NCBI RefSeq assembly: GCF_018320785.1
Contig: NC_054868.1
Span: 46,321,874-46,385,873 of the forward strand
Direction of reading: 5' to 3'
DNA: 64,000 nt
DNA from: Cheilinus undulatus
Taxonomy: Eukaryota > Chordata > Actinopteri > Labriformes > Labridae
Shown here: one piece after another, positions 1 through 10,532 of the stretch
Layout: every line of letters starts with the position of its first letter
Numbering within the stretch: the stretch's first letter is position 1
Translations under genes and position numbers: made by a program
The notes under the pieces: generated by a model
Told to the model about the DNA's origin: nothing
Database searches by the model: none
What the model saw: the letters and a program-made list of their open reading frames with translations, nothing else

Positions 1-439
1 GCAGGGGGACTCACTGGACACTCAGTCACGTGGCCACGTTTTACAGTTAATATGAGTCACTGCAGCCATAAATGAGGCGTGAAATCATCATTAATAAGGA
101 AACATTATACTTCACCACCAATTTATTTATCAGTGCTTTAAAATGAGATCAGGCATCAGTGAAGCTACCTGAGGATATTCAAAGGCATACATTCACCTGC
201 AGGGGCGTAGCTATAGGGATTAAGGGCCCCCAGAAAGAATATAACACAGAGCCTCCCTTACCTGGCTAGCAAAGCAACACTTGATGCATCATTTTTAGAA
301 ATATCTGTGCATTTTAATTTATTTTTGAACCATAATTTCCACATTTACAAGCAATTTTTTTTTTTACTTTGGTTATATTAAATTTGAATAAATTGCAGGC
401 TTAAAAGTAATGCATAGATTTGGATTTTTCCCACAAATT

Positions 440-800
440 GACCATGTGCAATCTGCAAAACAATAAAATAAGGATAGAATTTGTGAAAGGGTATGTAAAA
501 ATGTGAGTTAGTTTGCATAAATTCACCAATTAGTGAAATATTTGCTTTTAAATTTTAAGGGAATAGAAGAATCTAAATAAAAACAACCAAACAAAAGTGA
601 AAAATGTCCTTGAAAAAGACCATTTTTAATCTGCAGAATTATAAAATATGTATGCAATATGTTTAAATCAATGCAAAAATTGGAATTCAGTTTGTAAAAA
701 TTAACTGGAAAGTGAAATATTTGTTGTGATAAATATGGATGACAGAAAATCAAAACATTCAAAAATGTGAAAAAAATGTGGCTTTTGCCAAAATTGTGTT
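440..800. repeat. Diverged tandem duplication, about 178-bp unit
   Basis: Two AT-rich units: ATCTGCA near 451 and 630, and GTGAAATATTTG near 533 and 712, about 178 bases apart each time, with intervening similarity. Confidence 0.4.
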
Positions 801-1295
801 CATTTTTAAAGTGCTAATAAGATAAGATAATCATGTTGGATTAAAAATGGTAAACTCCAGAAAAACGGGTTCCTGAATGGGCAGGCAAATGGGGGAGTGA
901 CACTGCCATGTCATATTTTGGTGGGCGGAGTTTTCCCGTCATGCTTTTGGTGAGTTGTTTTGTTTTGAGTGTCCTACAGCTGTCATTGTAGCCGTTCCTT
1001 TGCTCATGTTTTCGTTGAGTTATTGTTGTTTCTGTGTTAAACCCCTCTGCACTATGAGTGAAGTCGTCCACTCAGTTGGTCACTTCCTGAGTGTAGATGG
1101 CAATGGATGAAACGATGCATAACCTCAGGGTGCATCCTAGCTCTGCATCCGTCTCTTTAAATTTACTTGCATTATTTTGCGGTGCTGGACTACACCATAA
1201 TATTTGATACAAATATCGGCCCCTCCCCACCATGGGCCCGGGTAATCAGTGCTTAAAAACTTATCTTAAAATATCCTTAGTTTTAACCTTGCATA

Positions 1296-1400
1296 GCAGA
1301 TGGATACGTCAGTTTCCGTGTTTCTCACTGGCGAATCCATCTTGCAAAGCTCCTGTCTGAACCATTTGGGCCCGGTTAGAAAATGACAGGACCAATCAGC
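1296..1400. repeat. Dispersed repeat copy related to 9200-9300
   Basis: Shares CTTGCAAAGC, a TCTGAA..ATT..G.GCC core and CCAATCAG with 9202-9293, in the same order and at similar spacing. Two diverged copies of one unnamed repeat family. Confidence 0.4.
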
Positions 1401-1744
1401 GACAAAAGGTTCATCCAATTACCCTCTGAGTTGTTTTTTCAAAGGCTCTGCCCTTTCCCAAATGCTGTCTATGAGAGGTTTATCAAATGAATGTGTGAAA
1501 CAATCCACCTGCCGTGCCAGGTTACCTTAATTTCACAACTTCATACTGACTGAAACGTCCACCAAAGCCTGGGGAGAGTCTCTCATTAGGTAGACTCCAC
1601 TATCATTTTACGCTGTGGTAACAATTTTTCACAAAGCAGCAGGATGGTCAGACTATCAGCTCAGACTACACCATTTTTTTGGTTGGTCACAACGAAACCA
1701 TGTCAGATCACTGCAGTGGCATTTTGCGTACGCTTTTATTCAAG

Positions 1745-1860
1745 GCAGGTGTTCTAGGTGTTAAGGACCTTACTGCTCACACTGGACACTCATGCTCTGA
1801 CTGAGATTCAAACCCCCAACCTCCCACACCACACTCAGCGATGTAAACCACTGAGCTAAA
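1745..1860 (-). mobile_element. SINE-like fragment with tRNA-type promoter
   Basis: On the minus strand it reads like a tRNA head: TAGCTCAGTGG (A-box-like), then about 40 bases later GGGGTTTGAATCTC (B-box-like). No clean cloverleaf or 3' acceptor was seen, so a SINE head is more likely than a tRNA gene. Confidence 0.45.
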
Positions 1861-2059
1861 TGCACTTTTCTTGTGGCATAGATGTTCTTAGCACATTTTT
1901 AGAATGACCTTTTAGGAAGGCTCATTCTAAAGTTTTGACATTTTGCATTCACTTTTGAATATTCCCGCTTATGCACTGTATTATGAGAATTTTTTTGAGA
2001 ATTGGAGGATTTTGTCTTCATCAGTGTTGGTTACATGCTGCTACTATGATGTACCTTGT

Positions 2060-2155
2060 TGATGTAAATCTGTGTTTTTAACAGGTCTTGTACCTCTGTC
2101 TGCAAACTAAATTTCCCCATGTGGGACAATAAAGCTCTAAACTGAACTGAACTGA
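2060..2155 (+). mobile_element. 3' tail of a LINE-type retrotransposon
   Basis: Ends CCCCATGTGGGACAATAAAG followed by a short CTGAA repeat, the typical 3' end of fish LINE fragments. 5'-truncated; no coding part left. Confidence 0.45.
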
Positions 2156-3182
2156 GGTATGCCTCTGATAACATGTCTAGAAAATTAGCCCAGTTAACCT
2201 CGCCAATACATGCAGCTTCACTGTATGTACACAGAAATCCCTAAGGGGAGAAAAAACGGGGACTTGCATAATGCCACTTGCAAATGATGATAGAGGGATA
2301 AGGAGCAAATGCTCTCCTATTGGTAGGTGTCAAGATTCATGCCGCTGAGGTCAGGTAAAGGTGTAAAACTTGACGAAGATGCAAGAAAAATTCTGCCAGT
2401 CTTGTTGAATCATAGTCTTGGGGCATCTTGGACTCTCATCGACATTTGACGATGAGCTGCAATGTTGCAGTCGGGCCAAAATCTGGCTGAATGTGTGCAG
2501 TCTTAGCTGGCCTTAAAACTAATAAAGAACAGCATATTTTGCAAATATGAACTAAACTATACTAACAAACCAGCAGGACAATCTGATAAAAATTAAACTT
2601 AAATTGAAAGTAAAAATCAAAATGAATTAAAACTAATGAAGCATCCCAAACTATTGCTGGTGTCGCCTCTAATACCAGAGTGGATGCTGACTACTGAGAT
2701 CATATTCAATGGGGAGGTGGCTGATGATTACGCCGATCTTCTTGGCCACTGGTGAGCTCTAGCTGTTATTAAAAAATTGCGACCGGTTGACTCCCTCACT
2801 GGGCTCCAAGGCACTGATCACCTGTTGAAATACAGGACCATCCTTCAGTTAAAAAAACAGCTGTTGGTGGCTTGGAACTGAAATGCAGGCAACACCGTCA
2901 GCCTACCTGACTGGAGCTGCAACAGCTCAGTTCACACAGTTGCAACTGTTCCCTACAACCCTTTATAACAGCCTCTTTGAATCGTTTATTTGTGGTCTGA
3001 ACTGGGCTTTATATAACTGAGTTAATGTTCTTAGACTTACTGCTCTCTGCTGATTAGACCAATTGAAAATATTAAATTGTTACATTTCAGTCTGTTGATT
3101 GTGTAAAATCATACCAATTATCTCATGTAATTAAGGAATCATTGCATTGTTTGATTCAGTTGTCCTTAGTTTAACACTAATA

Positions 3183-4724
3183 CACCGCGTTCCAATTATC
3201 ATGCAAATTATATTCTTCTCTTATTTTCCTAAATTTTAATGCAAATGACAGAATATTTTTCAAGTCATCAGTCGTTGACAGATGTTTTTGAACAAACTTC
3301 ATGATAATAACCGTTATTTAAAAAAAAATAAAAACCTCAAAATGCACTGTTCCATATTATTATGCACAACAGAGTTTTAAAACATTTTATAGGTTGTAAC
3401 AAACTACAAATTGGTCATTTGGTGAATTTGCAGCATTAGGAGGTCATATTTACTGAAATCAAAAGCTATTTCAATCAAAAACATCTTAACGGGCCAAGTT
3501 ACATGTTAACACAGGAGACATTCTTTGATATCACCTTCACTATTCTTGCATCCATTGAACTTGTGACTTTTTGGAGAGTTTCTGCTCGAATTTCTTTGCA
3601 GGATGTCAGAATATCCTCTGAATGCTGCTGTTTTGATGTGAACTGCCTCCCACCCTCATAGATCTTTAGCTTGAGGATGCTCCGAAGGTTCTCAGTAGGG
3701 TTGAGGTCAGGGGAGGATGGGGGCCACACCATGAGTTTCTCTCCTTTTATCCCCATAGCAGCCAATGACACAGAGGGATTCTTTATAGCATGAGATGGTG
3801 CATTGTCATGCATGAAGATAATTTTGTTACGGAAGGCATGGTTCTTCTTTTTGTACCATAGAAGAAAGTGGTCAGTCAGAAACTCTATATACTTTGCCGA
3901 GGTCATTTTCACACCCTCAGGGACCCTAAAGGGGCCTACCAGGTCTCTCCCATGATTCAGGCTCAAAACCTTACTCTGCCACCTCCTTGCTGATGTCACA
4001 GCCTTGTTGGGACATGGTGGCCATCCACCAACCATCCACTACTCCATCTGGACCATCCAGGGTTGAACGGCACTCATCAGTCAACAAGACTGTTTGAAAA
4101 TGAGTCTTCATGTATTTCTGGGCCCACTGCAACCATTTCTGCTTGTGAGCACTGGTTAGGGGTGGCTGAATAGTAGATTTATACACGACTGCAAGCCTCT
4201 GGAGGATCCCACACCTTGAAGATGGTAGGACTCCAGAGGCACCAGCAGCTTCAAACACCTGTTTGCTTCTTTGAAATGGCATTTTAGCAGCTGCTCTCTT
4301 AATCTGATGAATTTGTCTGGCAGAAACCTTCCTCATTATGCCTGCATGAACCTGTCTGTGCTCTGAATCAGCCACAAATTTCTTCACAGTGCAATGGTCA
4401 CTCTTGTTTTTTCATGAAATATGTAATGTTTTCATGCCTTGTCCAAGACATTGCACTATTTGATGCTTTTCAGCAGCAGAGATCTTTTTCTTTCCCATAT
4501 TGCTGAAACCTGTGTCCTGCTTAATAATGTGGAACGTCCTTCTTAAGTAGTTTTCCTTTAATTGAGCTCACCTGGCAAAATAATTATCACAGGTGTATAA
4601 GATTGATTTTCAGTGATCCAAAGAGCCCTGAGACACAATACCATCCATGACTTTAATTACAAAACAAAAATTTGAATGTTTATGACACTCAAATCCAATT
4701 TGCATAATAATTTGGAACGTGGTG
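3183..4724 (-). mobile_element. Tc1-like transposon, DD37E (TRT-type), decayed
   Basis: 1,542-bp element bounded by imperfect inverted repeats (CACCGCGTTCC at the left, CACCACGTTCC in the right repeat) and flanked by TA on both sides, the Tc1/mariner target. It encodes a degenerate transposase on the minus strand. The spacing between the second Asp and the Glu is 37 residues, characteristic of the DD37E Tc1-like lineage (TRT) rather than the usual DD34E. Confidence 0.88.
3499..4387 (-). pseudogene. Transposase pseudogene (Tc1-like DD37E)
   Basis: Two overlapping minus-strand frames: 4387-3971 with the DNA-binding region and catalytic LLTDE, and 4035-3499 with FMHDNAPSH and SSPDLNPTEN. A deletion and frameshift around 3971-4035, just after GPDG, separate them, so no full transposase can be made. 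The family acts by cut-and-paste DDE transposition at TA sites. Confidence 0.85.
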
Positions 4725-4726
4725 TA

Positions 4727-5698
4727 ATTCTAGGGCTGATGACTAGTGAGGGTTACGACATTTACTTGTTGGTTAACTAATCACACACATTCATTCATGA
4801 GATTTTTTTGTGCAACCCTACCTAGTGGAATCATTGTTGACCTCCTGTGTACACAACGCTCCAACTCTTCAGACGTCATAGTGTGTCACTAGTCCAACAC
4901 TTCTCAAGCTGACCTGAAATACCATTCATCATGTCTTGTGACCATATCTTTACGTTTGGCTCATTGCCCTGATTGGTTTAGCTCTTGGTTCATTATCTCC
5001 ACGTGGTTTTTGTGATTGTGTTCATGTGAACTCACTGCCTCTTGGGCTTGCAGTCGTAAAGAGCCGGTCATTCATGCATGTATAACCAGATACAGACACG
5101 TGCTGTAATGTTTACACCAGCTGTGAGTCATGGAAGGTTTGCCGTCTTTACTGATCTTCCACAGAGATTTGATATATCTGTATGCATGTATGTTCACTTC
5201 CTGTTATGGAGTCATCAAAGCTCATCTGTCATTGATCATTTCAACCATTTAATTACCACCGCACATAAACAGATTTCTTGGGAAGCTCTCACTGGTGCTG
5301 TAACATCAAACACAGATATCAAGAGAAGTGCAATGAGTTGGATTTGTTTGCCAACATCAGAGCGGAACTTCCGAATTTGTTTCTCCAGAAGAGTCTCATT
5401 ATCCTCATAAAACACAGAACAAAACGGTCCGTCTTTGTCTCTTGCTGACTCATCCTGTTTGTCTGGACATGGCTATCAATATGTAAACACACTGGGATAA
5501 TCTGCCTGTGTGTGTTTGGGCGTGTGAATTGGTTTGTTCTTTCTCTTATCTCTAGCCTTAAAGAAGGTCACTTGCTCCTGTTTAATAAAAATGAACAAAT
5601 AAGAGCAGAACAACAACATTAACTGGAAAAGAGTCTCCACATGCTCATCATAGCTTGCATCATCAACTGGCACATCAGTTTGGACCATAGATTATAGG
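4727..5698. other. Non-coding DNA, nothing recognised
   Basis: A 110-codon plus-strand frame (5078-5407) has no recognisable domain, splice context or codon bias and is probably chance. Confidence 0.5.
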
Positions 5699-5706
5699 AG
5701 TTAGAC

Positions 5707-6661
5707 CAGTGTTACTCAACCCTGCTTAACAAAAGAGACAAAAAGTTGGAAAAAACCTTTGCAAGAGCCATAATCAAGAGGGGGAAAATGGTGAAAATGG
5801 GTACAAGTGGCAATGAAAATAAGTTAAAGTGGCAAAAATGATCAAAAAGTGGCAAACTGGCAAAAATTGCAAAAACTGGGTATCCCTTAATCCATTTTTT
5901 AAACCACTAAACCCGTTGGGGGTCACAGGTGACTGGAGTCTATCCCAGCTGCCATTGGGCAAGAGGCAGGGTACACCCTGGACCGGTTGCCAATCAGTTG
6001 CAGAAAACTGTGTAAATGATGGCAAAAATGGGAAGAAAAAGTGTCAAAAATGGATAGAAAAAAAGTGAGTTACAGGTGGCAAAAATGGTCAAAAAGCAGT
6101 AAAAACGTGGCAAAAATGAGCGAAAAAGACTTCAATGGGCAAAAAGCAGCAAGAGTGGCAAGAATGGAAAAAAAGCATGGCATTCAATGGCAAAAGGCAG
6201 CTTAAACGGACGAGATGTGGCAAAAATTGGCAAAAAGGGGGAAAAATTGCATAAAGCAAAAAGGGGGGAAAAAAGAGGAAAAAACTGATTAAAAAAGGAA
6301 AGGGCCAAAAATAGGATAAAAGTGATAAGAAAAGGTCCAAAAGTGTCAAAAAGAAGTGGCAAAATGGGCTTGAAAAGCAGAAAAATTGATTAAAAGTGGC
6401 CAAAAAAGGGAAAAGTTGGGGGGAAAATTGCAATTAAGAGCAATAGAAATATTAACAAAAAATAAAGGTTGACAATTAAAGCACCTGCACATGAGTGGGA
6501 AACAAACTGATTAATGTAGCTTGTAAAGGATAATTTCTAAGGTCAAAGTTGACCTTTTTTAAGGTTTTCTGGGCAAAAAACATTTCAAATGAAGACAGAA
6601 GAGCCACAAATCATCACAAAAGAGCCACATGTGGCTCAAGAGCCACACGTCAGTATCACTG
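5707..6661. mobile_element. Non-autonomous hAT element filled with minisatellite
   Basis: 955 bp, starting CAGTGTTACTC and ending in the complement of a similar CAGTGATACT end. The perfect 8-bp target duplication AGTTAGAC lies at 5699-5706 and 6662-6669. CAG...CTG ends plus an 8-bp duplication define the hAT superfamily. There is no transposase; the interior is mostly degenerate GTGGCAAAAATGG units. Confidence 0.87.
5780..6440. repeat. Degenerate GTGGCAAAA-type minisatellite
   Basis: Many imperfect units of about 15-20 bases around GTGGCAAAAATGG, inside the hAT element. A foreign segment at about 5890-6005 interrupts them and matches the dispersed repeat at 45069-45439 in reverse orientation. 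Confidence 0.75.
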
Positions 6662-6669
6662 AGTTAGAC

Positions 6670-7160
6670 ACTGGCATTGGATAAAGTCTAAAGGAACGTC
6701 ACACATTGGGTTATGGTTGATGACTTTGAAGTCAATCCCCAGTGACTGCCATGTTGAAAATGCTGTCTCAAACTTTCTTTAAACCTTGTAACAGACAACC
6801 AGAAGGAGTTCAGGTCTTTATTAATGGCAGACACTCACCCCATGTTAAGTGCTCCATGTAACACACCTATGTAGCTCTTGTGAAAAGGTAAAAGTTCAAC
6901 GAGTCTTATAAGACTGGGGACACTGAGCCAGAGCAGGCACAGTGAGTTATAAAAACAAGCAACAGAGCCTAAGAAAACCTATTCTTAACCTTAATGTTGA
7001 CACACTAACCAATTCGTGTTAAATGTTTACACACCCACGGCTCCACAGACTGATGCACTCAGATGTCTTACATCAAGACTGATTAACTCATCCAGATCAG
7101 TTTCTCTTTATGCGACCACTTTCTAGTCTACAGCTGACATGCTTTTAGCACCCGTAATTA
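6670..7160. other. Non-coding DNA, nothing recognised
   Basis: No gene, RNA or repeat boundary recognised. Confidence 0.5.
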
Positions 7161-7162
7161 TG

Positions 7163-7231
7163 CAAGCGTCCTTGGGTTTCTTGAAAGGCGCTATATAAAT
7201 TCAAGATATTATTATTATTATTATTATTATA
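7163..7231 (+). repeat. Retrotransposon 3' tail with (ATT)n microsatellite
   Basis: AAGGCGCTATATAAAT followed by ATT repeats to 7231: the standard 3' end of L2-type LINEs and their partner SINEs in fish. Confidence 0.6.
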
Positions 7232-8138
7232 ATTATAATTTGTATCCTTTTAAACAAAAATGGATGAATAAACTAAAAACCAGATATGGTTGCCCATGAA
7301 GACACAAGCTATTCTGACTAATGAATTCTGATCCAGGCCGTAAACATGTTTGTTTATGCTATAAAAATGTGCATTTTAACACGGGGTGTGAATGTGACTT
7401 ACAGTGCTTCTGTAGTCAGCCTAAAGTTGATATTTGAGCAACAGCGGTTTTTATGCACTTATGTGTTGGCTTTGTTTTTCAAGTATTGAGCTAGCCACTT
7501 GATTTTGATACAGAACAGGATGAGGGCCTCTGAAAAAAAAGAAAACACATTTCCACACATCTGGAGCCTATCCCAGCTGGACTGGTTGCCAGTCAGTAGC
7601 AGGGCTTGTTATTATTTTGTTATGGATTATTAAAAAAAAACAGTTTCCAAAACATATGGACAGTGTTTAAATAAAATGAAAACTAAAACTTAAACTGATT
7701 TGGGAAAATATAGATACTTTTAATGGGCACATGAATTTCCAAAATCAGTGAAATTCCTAAGGATTAGGGTAAACGTAAGGACAAATTTACTGCTATTTAC
7801 AGTTAAAAATTGGGTTTCAACTTTTTTAATTATTAAATTTGAATTCAATAGAGTGAGCCCAAATAGTCAAATATTTGTTGATTCTTTGGAAAGAGCCTCT
7901 TTCATCTGCCGGTTTCATATTTGAGCAGCTTCTTGTCTAACAAAGATCATTCTACTCCAGCTATGGGGGCGTTCAATGTTCAATGTTAGATAGATTTGTC
8001 AGATTTCTCCAAAATAAATCATAACTCACAGCCAATTTGGTAGAAATATCAGCCTATTAATTCTGATTCATGCAACTCTAATAATAAGTCATGTACTTTT
8101 AATCAGCTTTTTTAAAACATTGAAGAAAAAAACAGATG
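7232..8138. other. Non-coding DNA with one short repeat fragment
   Basis: About 7560-7606 (GGAGCCTATCCCAGCTGG) is a short piece of the dispersed repeat seen whole at 45069-45439. The rest is unrecognised. Confidence 0.5.
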
Positions 8139-8262
8139 GTGTGTGTGTGTGTGTGGGGGGGGGGGTCTTTGCAGGTTGTTTGACTATTTTGCACAAAAAA
8201 AGATACGTGATGATGATGATCAACTACAGGTACAGTAGCAAGCATCATCATCATCATCAACA
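8139..8262. repeat. Cluster of simple repeats
   Basis: (GT)n running into a G tract at 8139-8165, (GAT)n at about 8208-8220 and (CAT)n at 8243-8258, within 125 bases. Confidence 0.8.
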
Positions 8263-9119
8263 TCAAAAAAGTAGGAGACAAAGGCTAATGAATGGAGCTT
8301 CTAAACAACTTGTACAAATGCTTATATTTAACCTGTATGTGATTGGTAAACATGTTTAATGTAATATGTTTTTATTCGTTAATTTGCCTTTATGACAATC
8401 TCCTCAGTTTTGATTTCAGGCTTTACCCAGCATTTTGGAAAATGTCTGCAGAAATTTGCTACAGAACTCAGCAGAGGCTGCGCCGTCTGGCTCACAGTTG
8501 ACAAACATCACGAACATGTTAGAAGAGAGTGGAGGTCAGGGCTCTGCACAGGGAAAGTGAAGTGCAAACTCATTTTTTTTCAATGGCTGCAATTAAAATG
8601 TAAAAAAAAAAAAAACATGACTGTGAAAAAAATACGTGCTTCAGCAATATCTGACTGCAGCAACAACCAGCAAACAATGAAGTACACATATATCTACAAA
8701 TTTTGTCCAAGAGGAAAGAAACTGCTATCAAACAACACTAGATGGCAGCAGCAGACTCTTCAGGAGAAGATCACACGCAGTGTGAATAAGAGTAGTGATT
8801 AGACTGGAAAATTACTTGTATTAGAACTGTAGAAATGACACAACAGTGAGACAGTTTAGACAACAAATACACAAAACAAACCACTTTACTGTCAAACTGG
8901 TGATTCAGTAAACAGTATTCAACAGTTCAATAGTATTCAAACATTCTGTTTTATGAAAAGTTCATACCTGGTGTTTGAAATAGAAATCTGAAAAAGTAAA
9001 AACCAAAATTCTAAGTACATTCTCAGAGTTAAGTTGAACCATGTTATATTGTGAACAAACTCCATGAAGTCATTAGACACAGAGAAAAATGTTCTAATTG
9101 TTAGAACTGTTACATATGT
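8263..9119. other. Non-coding DNA, nothing recognised
   Basis: An open frame at 8392-8799 has no known motif and contains an A-homopolymer run (lysines); probably chance. Confidence 0.45.
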
Positions 9120-9149
9120 ACCCACACAGTACATATGTACTGTGTGGGT
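9120..9149. repeat. Perfect 30-bp palindrome
   Basis: ACCCACACAGTACAT followed immediately by its exact reverse complement, with no spacer (centre 9134/9135). It could form a cruciform or hairpin, or be two fused transposon ends. Confidence 0.9.
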
Positions 9150-9199
9150 TTGAGTGTATTAGTTGTTGTAATGGTGTGTTGCTGCTGTTCTTGGTTAAC

Positions 9200-9310
9200 C
9201 TTGCAAAGCAACTGGATTGGCCAGATTCCATGTCTGTCATCTTGCTCCAATCTGAAACGATTGTGCCAGGCATGAGAACAGATCTGGCCAATCAGTGTTA
9301 TTCCAGGAGA
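9200..9310. repeat. Dispersed repeat copy related to 1296-1400
   Basis: Contains CTTGCAAAGC, CCAATCTGAAACG and GGCCAATCAG in the same order as the copy near 1333. Extent uncertain; it may continue to about 9720. Confidence 0.4.
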
Positions 9311-10336
9311 GTGAGGTTGTAGCTATGGGCGGGGTTTATTGTACTGGAAGTTGATAGCAATGGCTGCCACAGCTTGGATATAGCTATAATATGGCAACAG
9401 TTTTATCAGAACTGGACCACATTTCTTTATTTTAACAGGATCAAAGAGCCACACTGAAAGCTTTTCTTGGCAGAGAAGATATTTTTAAACTTCCTCTACT
9501 GGCCTCGGGATGAGTCTTATCTACCAACAAGCTCCACCGCTCATAAACAACAGCAGCGCCTGCGTGTCCAGCCCAGGTTTCAGCCAGAACTGTTCATGCG
9601 TACCACCTCATTTTGTCTTGTTGCTCTGATTGGCCTGTCATGAACGTAACAGACAGAATGTCAGTCCAGTCGCCTTCTGAGAATCTTTTGTAAAGTCCCA
9701 CCCTTACCAATGACTATGTAACAGAGGTTTCCTGAAAGAATGTGACATATACATGTAATAATTATATAAAAACAGTCTATCTGGCATATCAGGTTCTCTC
9801 ATGGTTCTCTCCTACATTAAAAGGAGGAAGGTAACAGTACTTGTCTCTCTTTTCTTCTTCATTGCCGTCTGATCAGCTGCAGATTTACACAGGTGACGGA
9901 CTCAACCTTGATGTTCAACAGGAAAGCAAAGGGAGATTATGATCATTTATTGATCATGGACAGCTTGCTGCAAATTATAAAATGTAAAAAAAAAAAAGCA
10001 AAAACATTTTGGCACATGTTGTCTGTTGGAAACTCAAGTTAACAGTATGTGTAGGACACATTAAGACAATGTCACCTGCAAAATGCAATGGGCACTACAC
10101 TGCATTTTTGTATAGAATTTAGAAATAAAATTCTCTGTGTTTTCACTGCTGCATTCATGGCAGCACCTTCATGCTTCCCTCAGAAAATGTCAGTAAATTT
10201 CTTACATTTCCTTTGTTATCCCATCCAATGCATCTCACCAAACACTGATGTCACGGGGTGATTCATAAATTATCAGCTGTCCATGGGTAATACTAATCCT
10301 GTGTGAATAGTAGTGTAGAGTTAGAGTTAGTACCTT
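9311..10336. other. Non-coding DNA, mostly unrecognised
   Basis: No gene or RNA recognised. The first 400 bases may belong to the preceding dispersed repeat. Confidence 0.4.
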
Positions 10337-10351
10337 AGAAGTGGATTCAAC

Positions 10352-10517
10352 TGGGTGCGCCGGTAGTTGAGTGGTTAAGGTGTGCACAACGTATGGGGGC
10401 AGCCTGGGTTCAAGTCTGGCCTATGGCACTATTTTTCTCCCCACTCTCTTCCCTGTTTCCGAGTCTATCCATTGTACTCCTCTGTCTAGTAAAGGCCCAA
10501 AAATAAATCTTAAAAAA
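10352..10517 (+). mobile_element. tRNA-type SINE with perfect target duplication
   Basis: 166-bp insertion. A-box-like TAGTTGAGTGGTTAAGG, B-box-like GGGTTCAAGTCTGG, then a body with CCCTGTTTCC and an AATAAA/A-rich tail. The 15-bp duplication AGAAGTGGATTCAAC flanks it at 10337-10351 and 10518-10532, showing target-primed reverse transcription. The same family recurs at 16735, 17527, 35526/36369 and 46172. Confidence 0.88.
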
Positions 10518-10532
10518 AGAAGTGGATTCAAC

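Larger units (their letters stand above)
801..3180. other. Non-coding DNA without recognised gene
   Basis: Apart from the repeats at 1296-1400, 1745-1860 and 2060-2155, nothing was recognised. Short open frames here lack codon bias or family motifs. Confidence 0.5.

Noticed and set aside
5078..5410. 110-codon plus-strand frame
   Set aside because: No recognisable domain, repeat or splice pattern; consistent with chance.
6132..6433. Phe/Leu-rich minus-strand frames suggesting a membrane protein
   Set aside because: They are translations of the GTGGCAAAA minisatellite inside a hAT element.
5780..6440. CRISPR-like repeat array
   Set aside because: Units are irregular, unspaced and degenerate, in a vertebrate genome; a minisatellite.
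8392..8802. 136-codon plus-strand frame
   Set aside because: Lysine run from a homopolymer, no motif, no conserved start context.
10352..10450. Possible tRNA gene (A- and B-box motifs)
   Set aside because: Followed by a SINE body and A-rich tail with a 15-bp target duplication; no cloverleaf.
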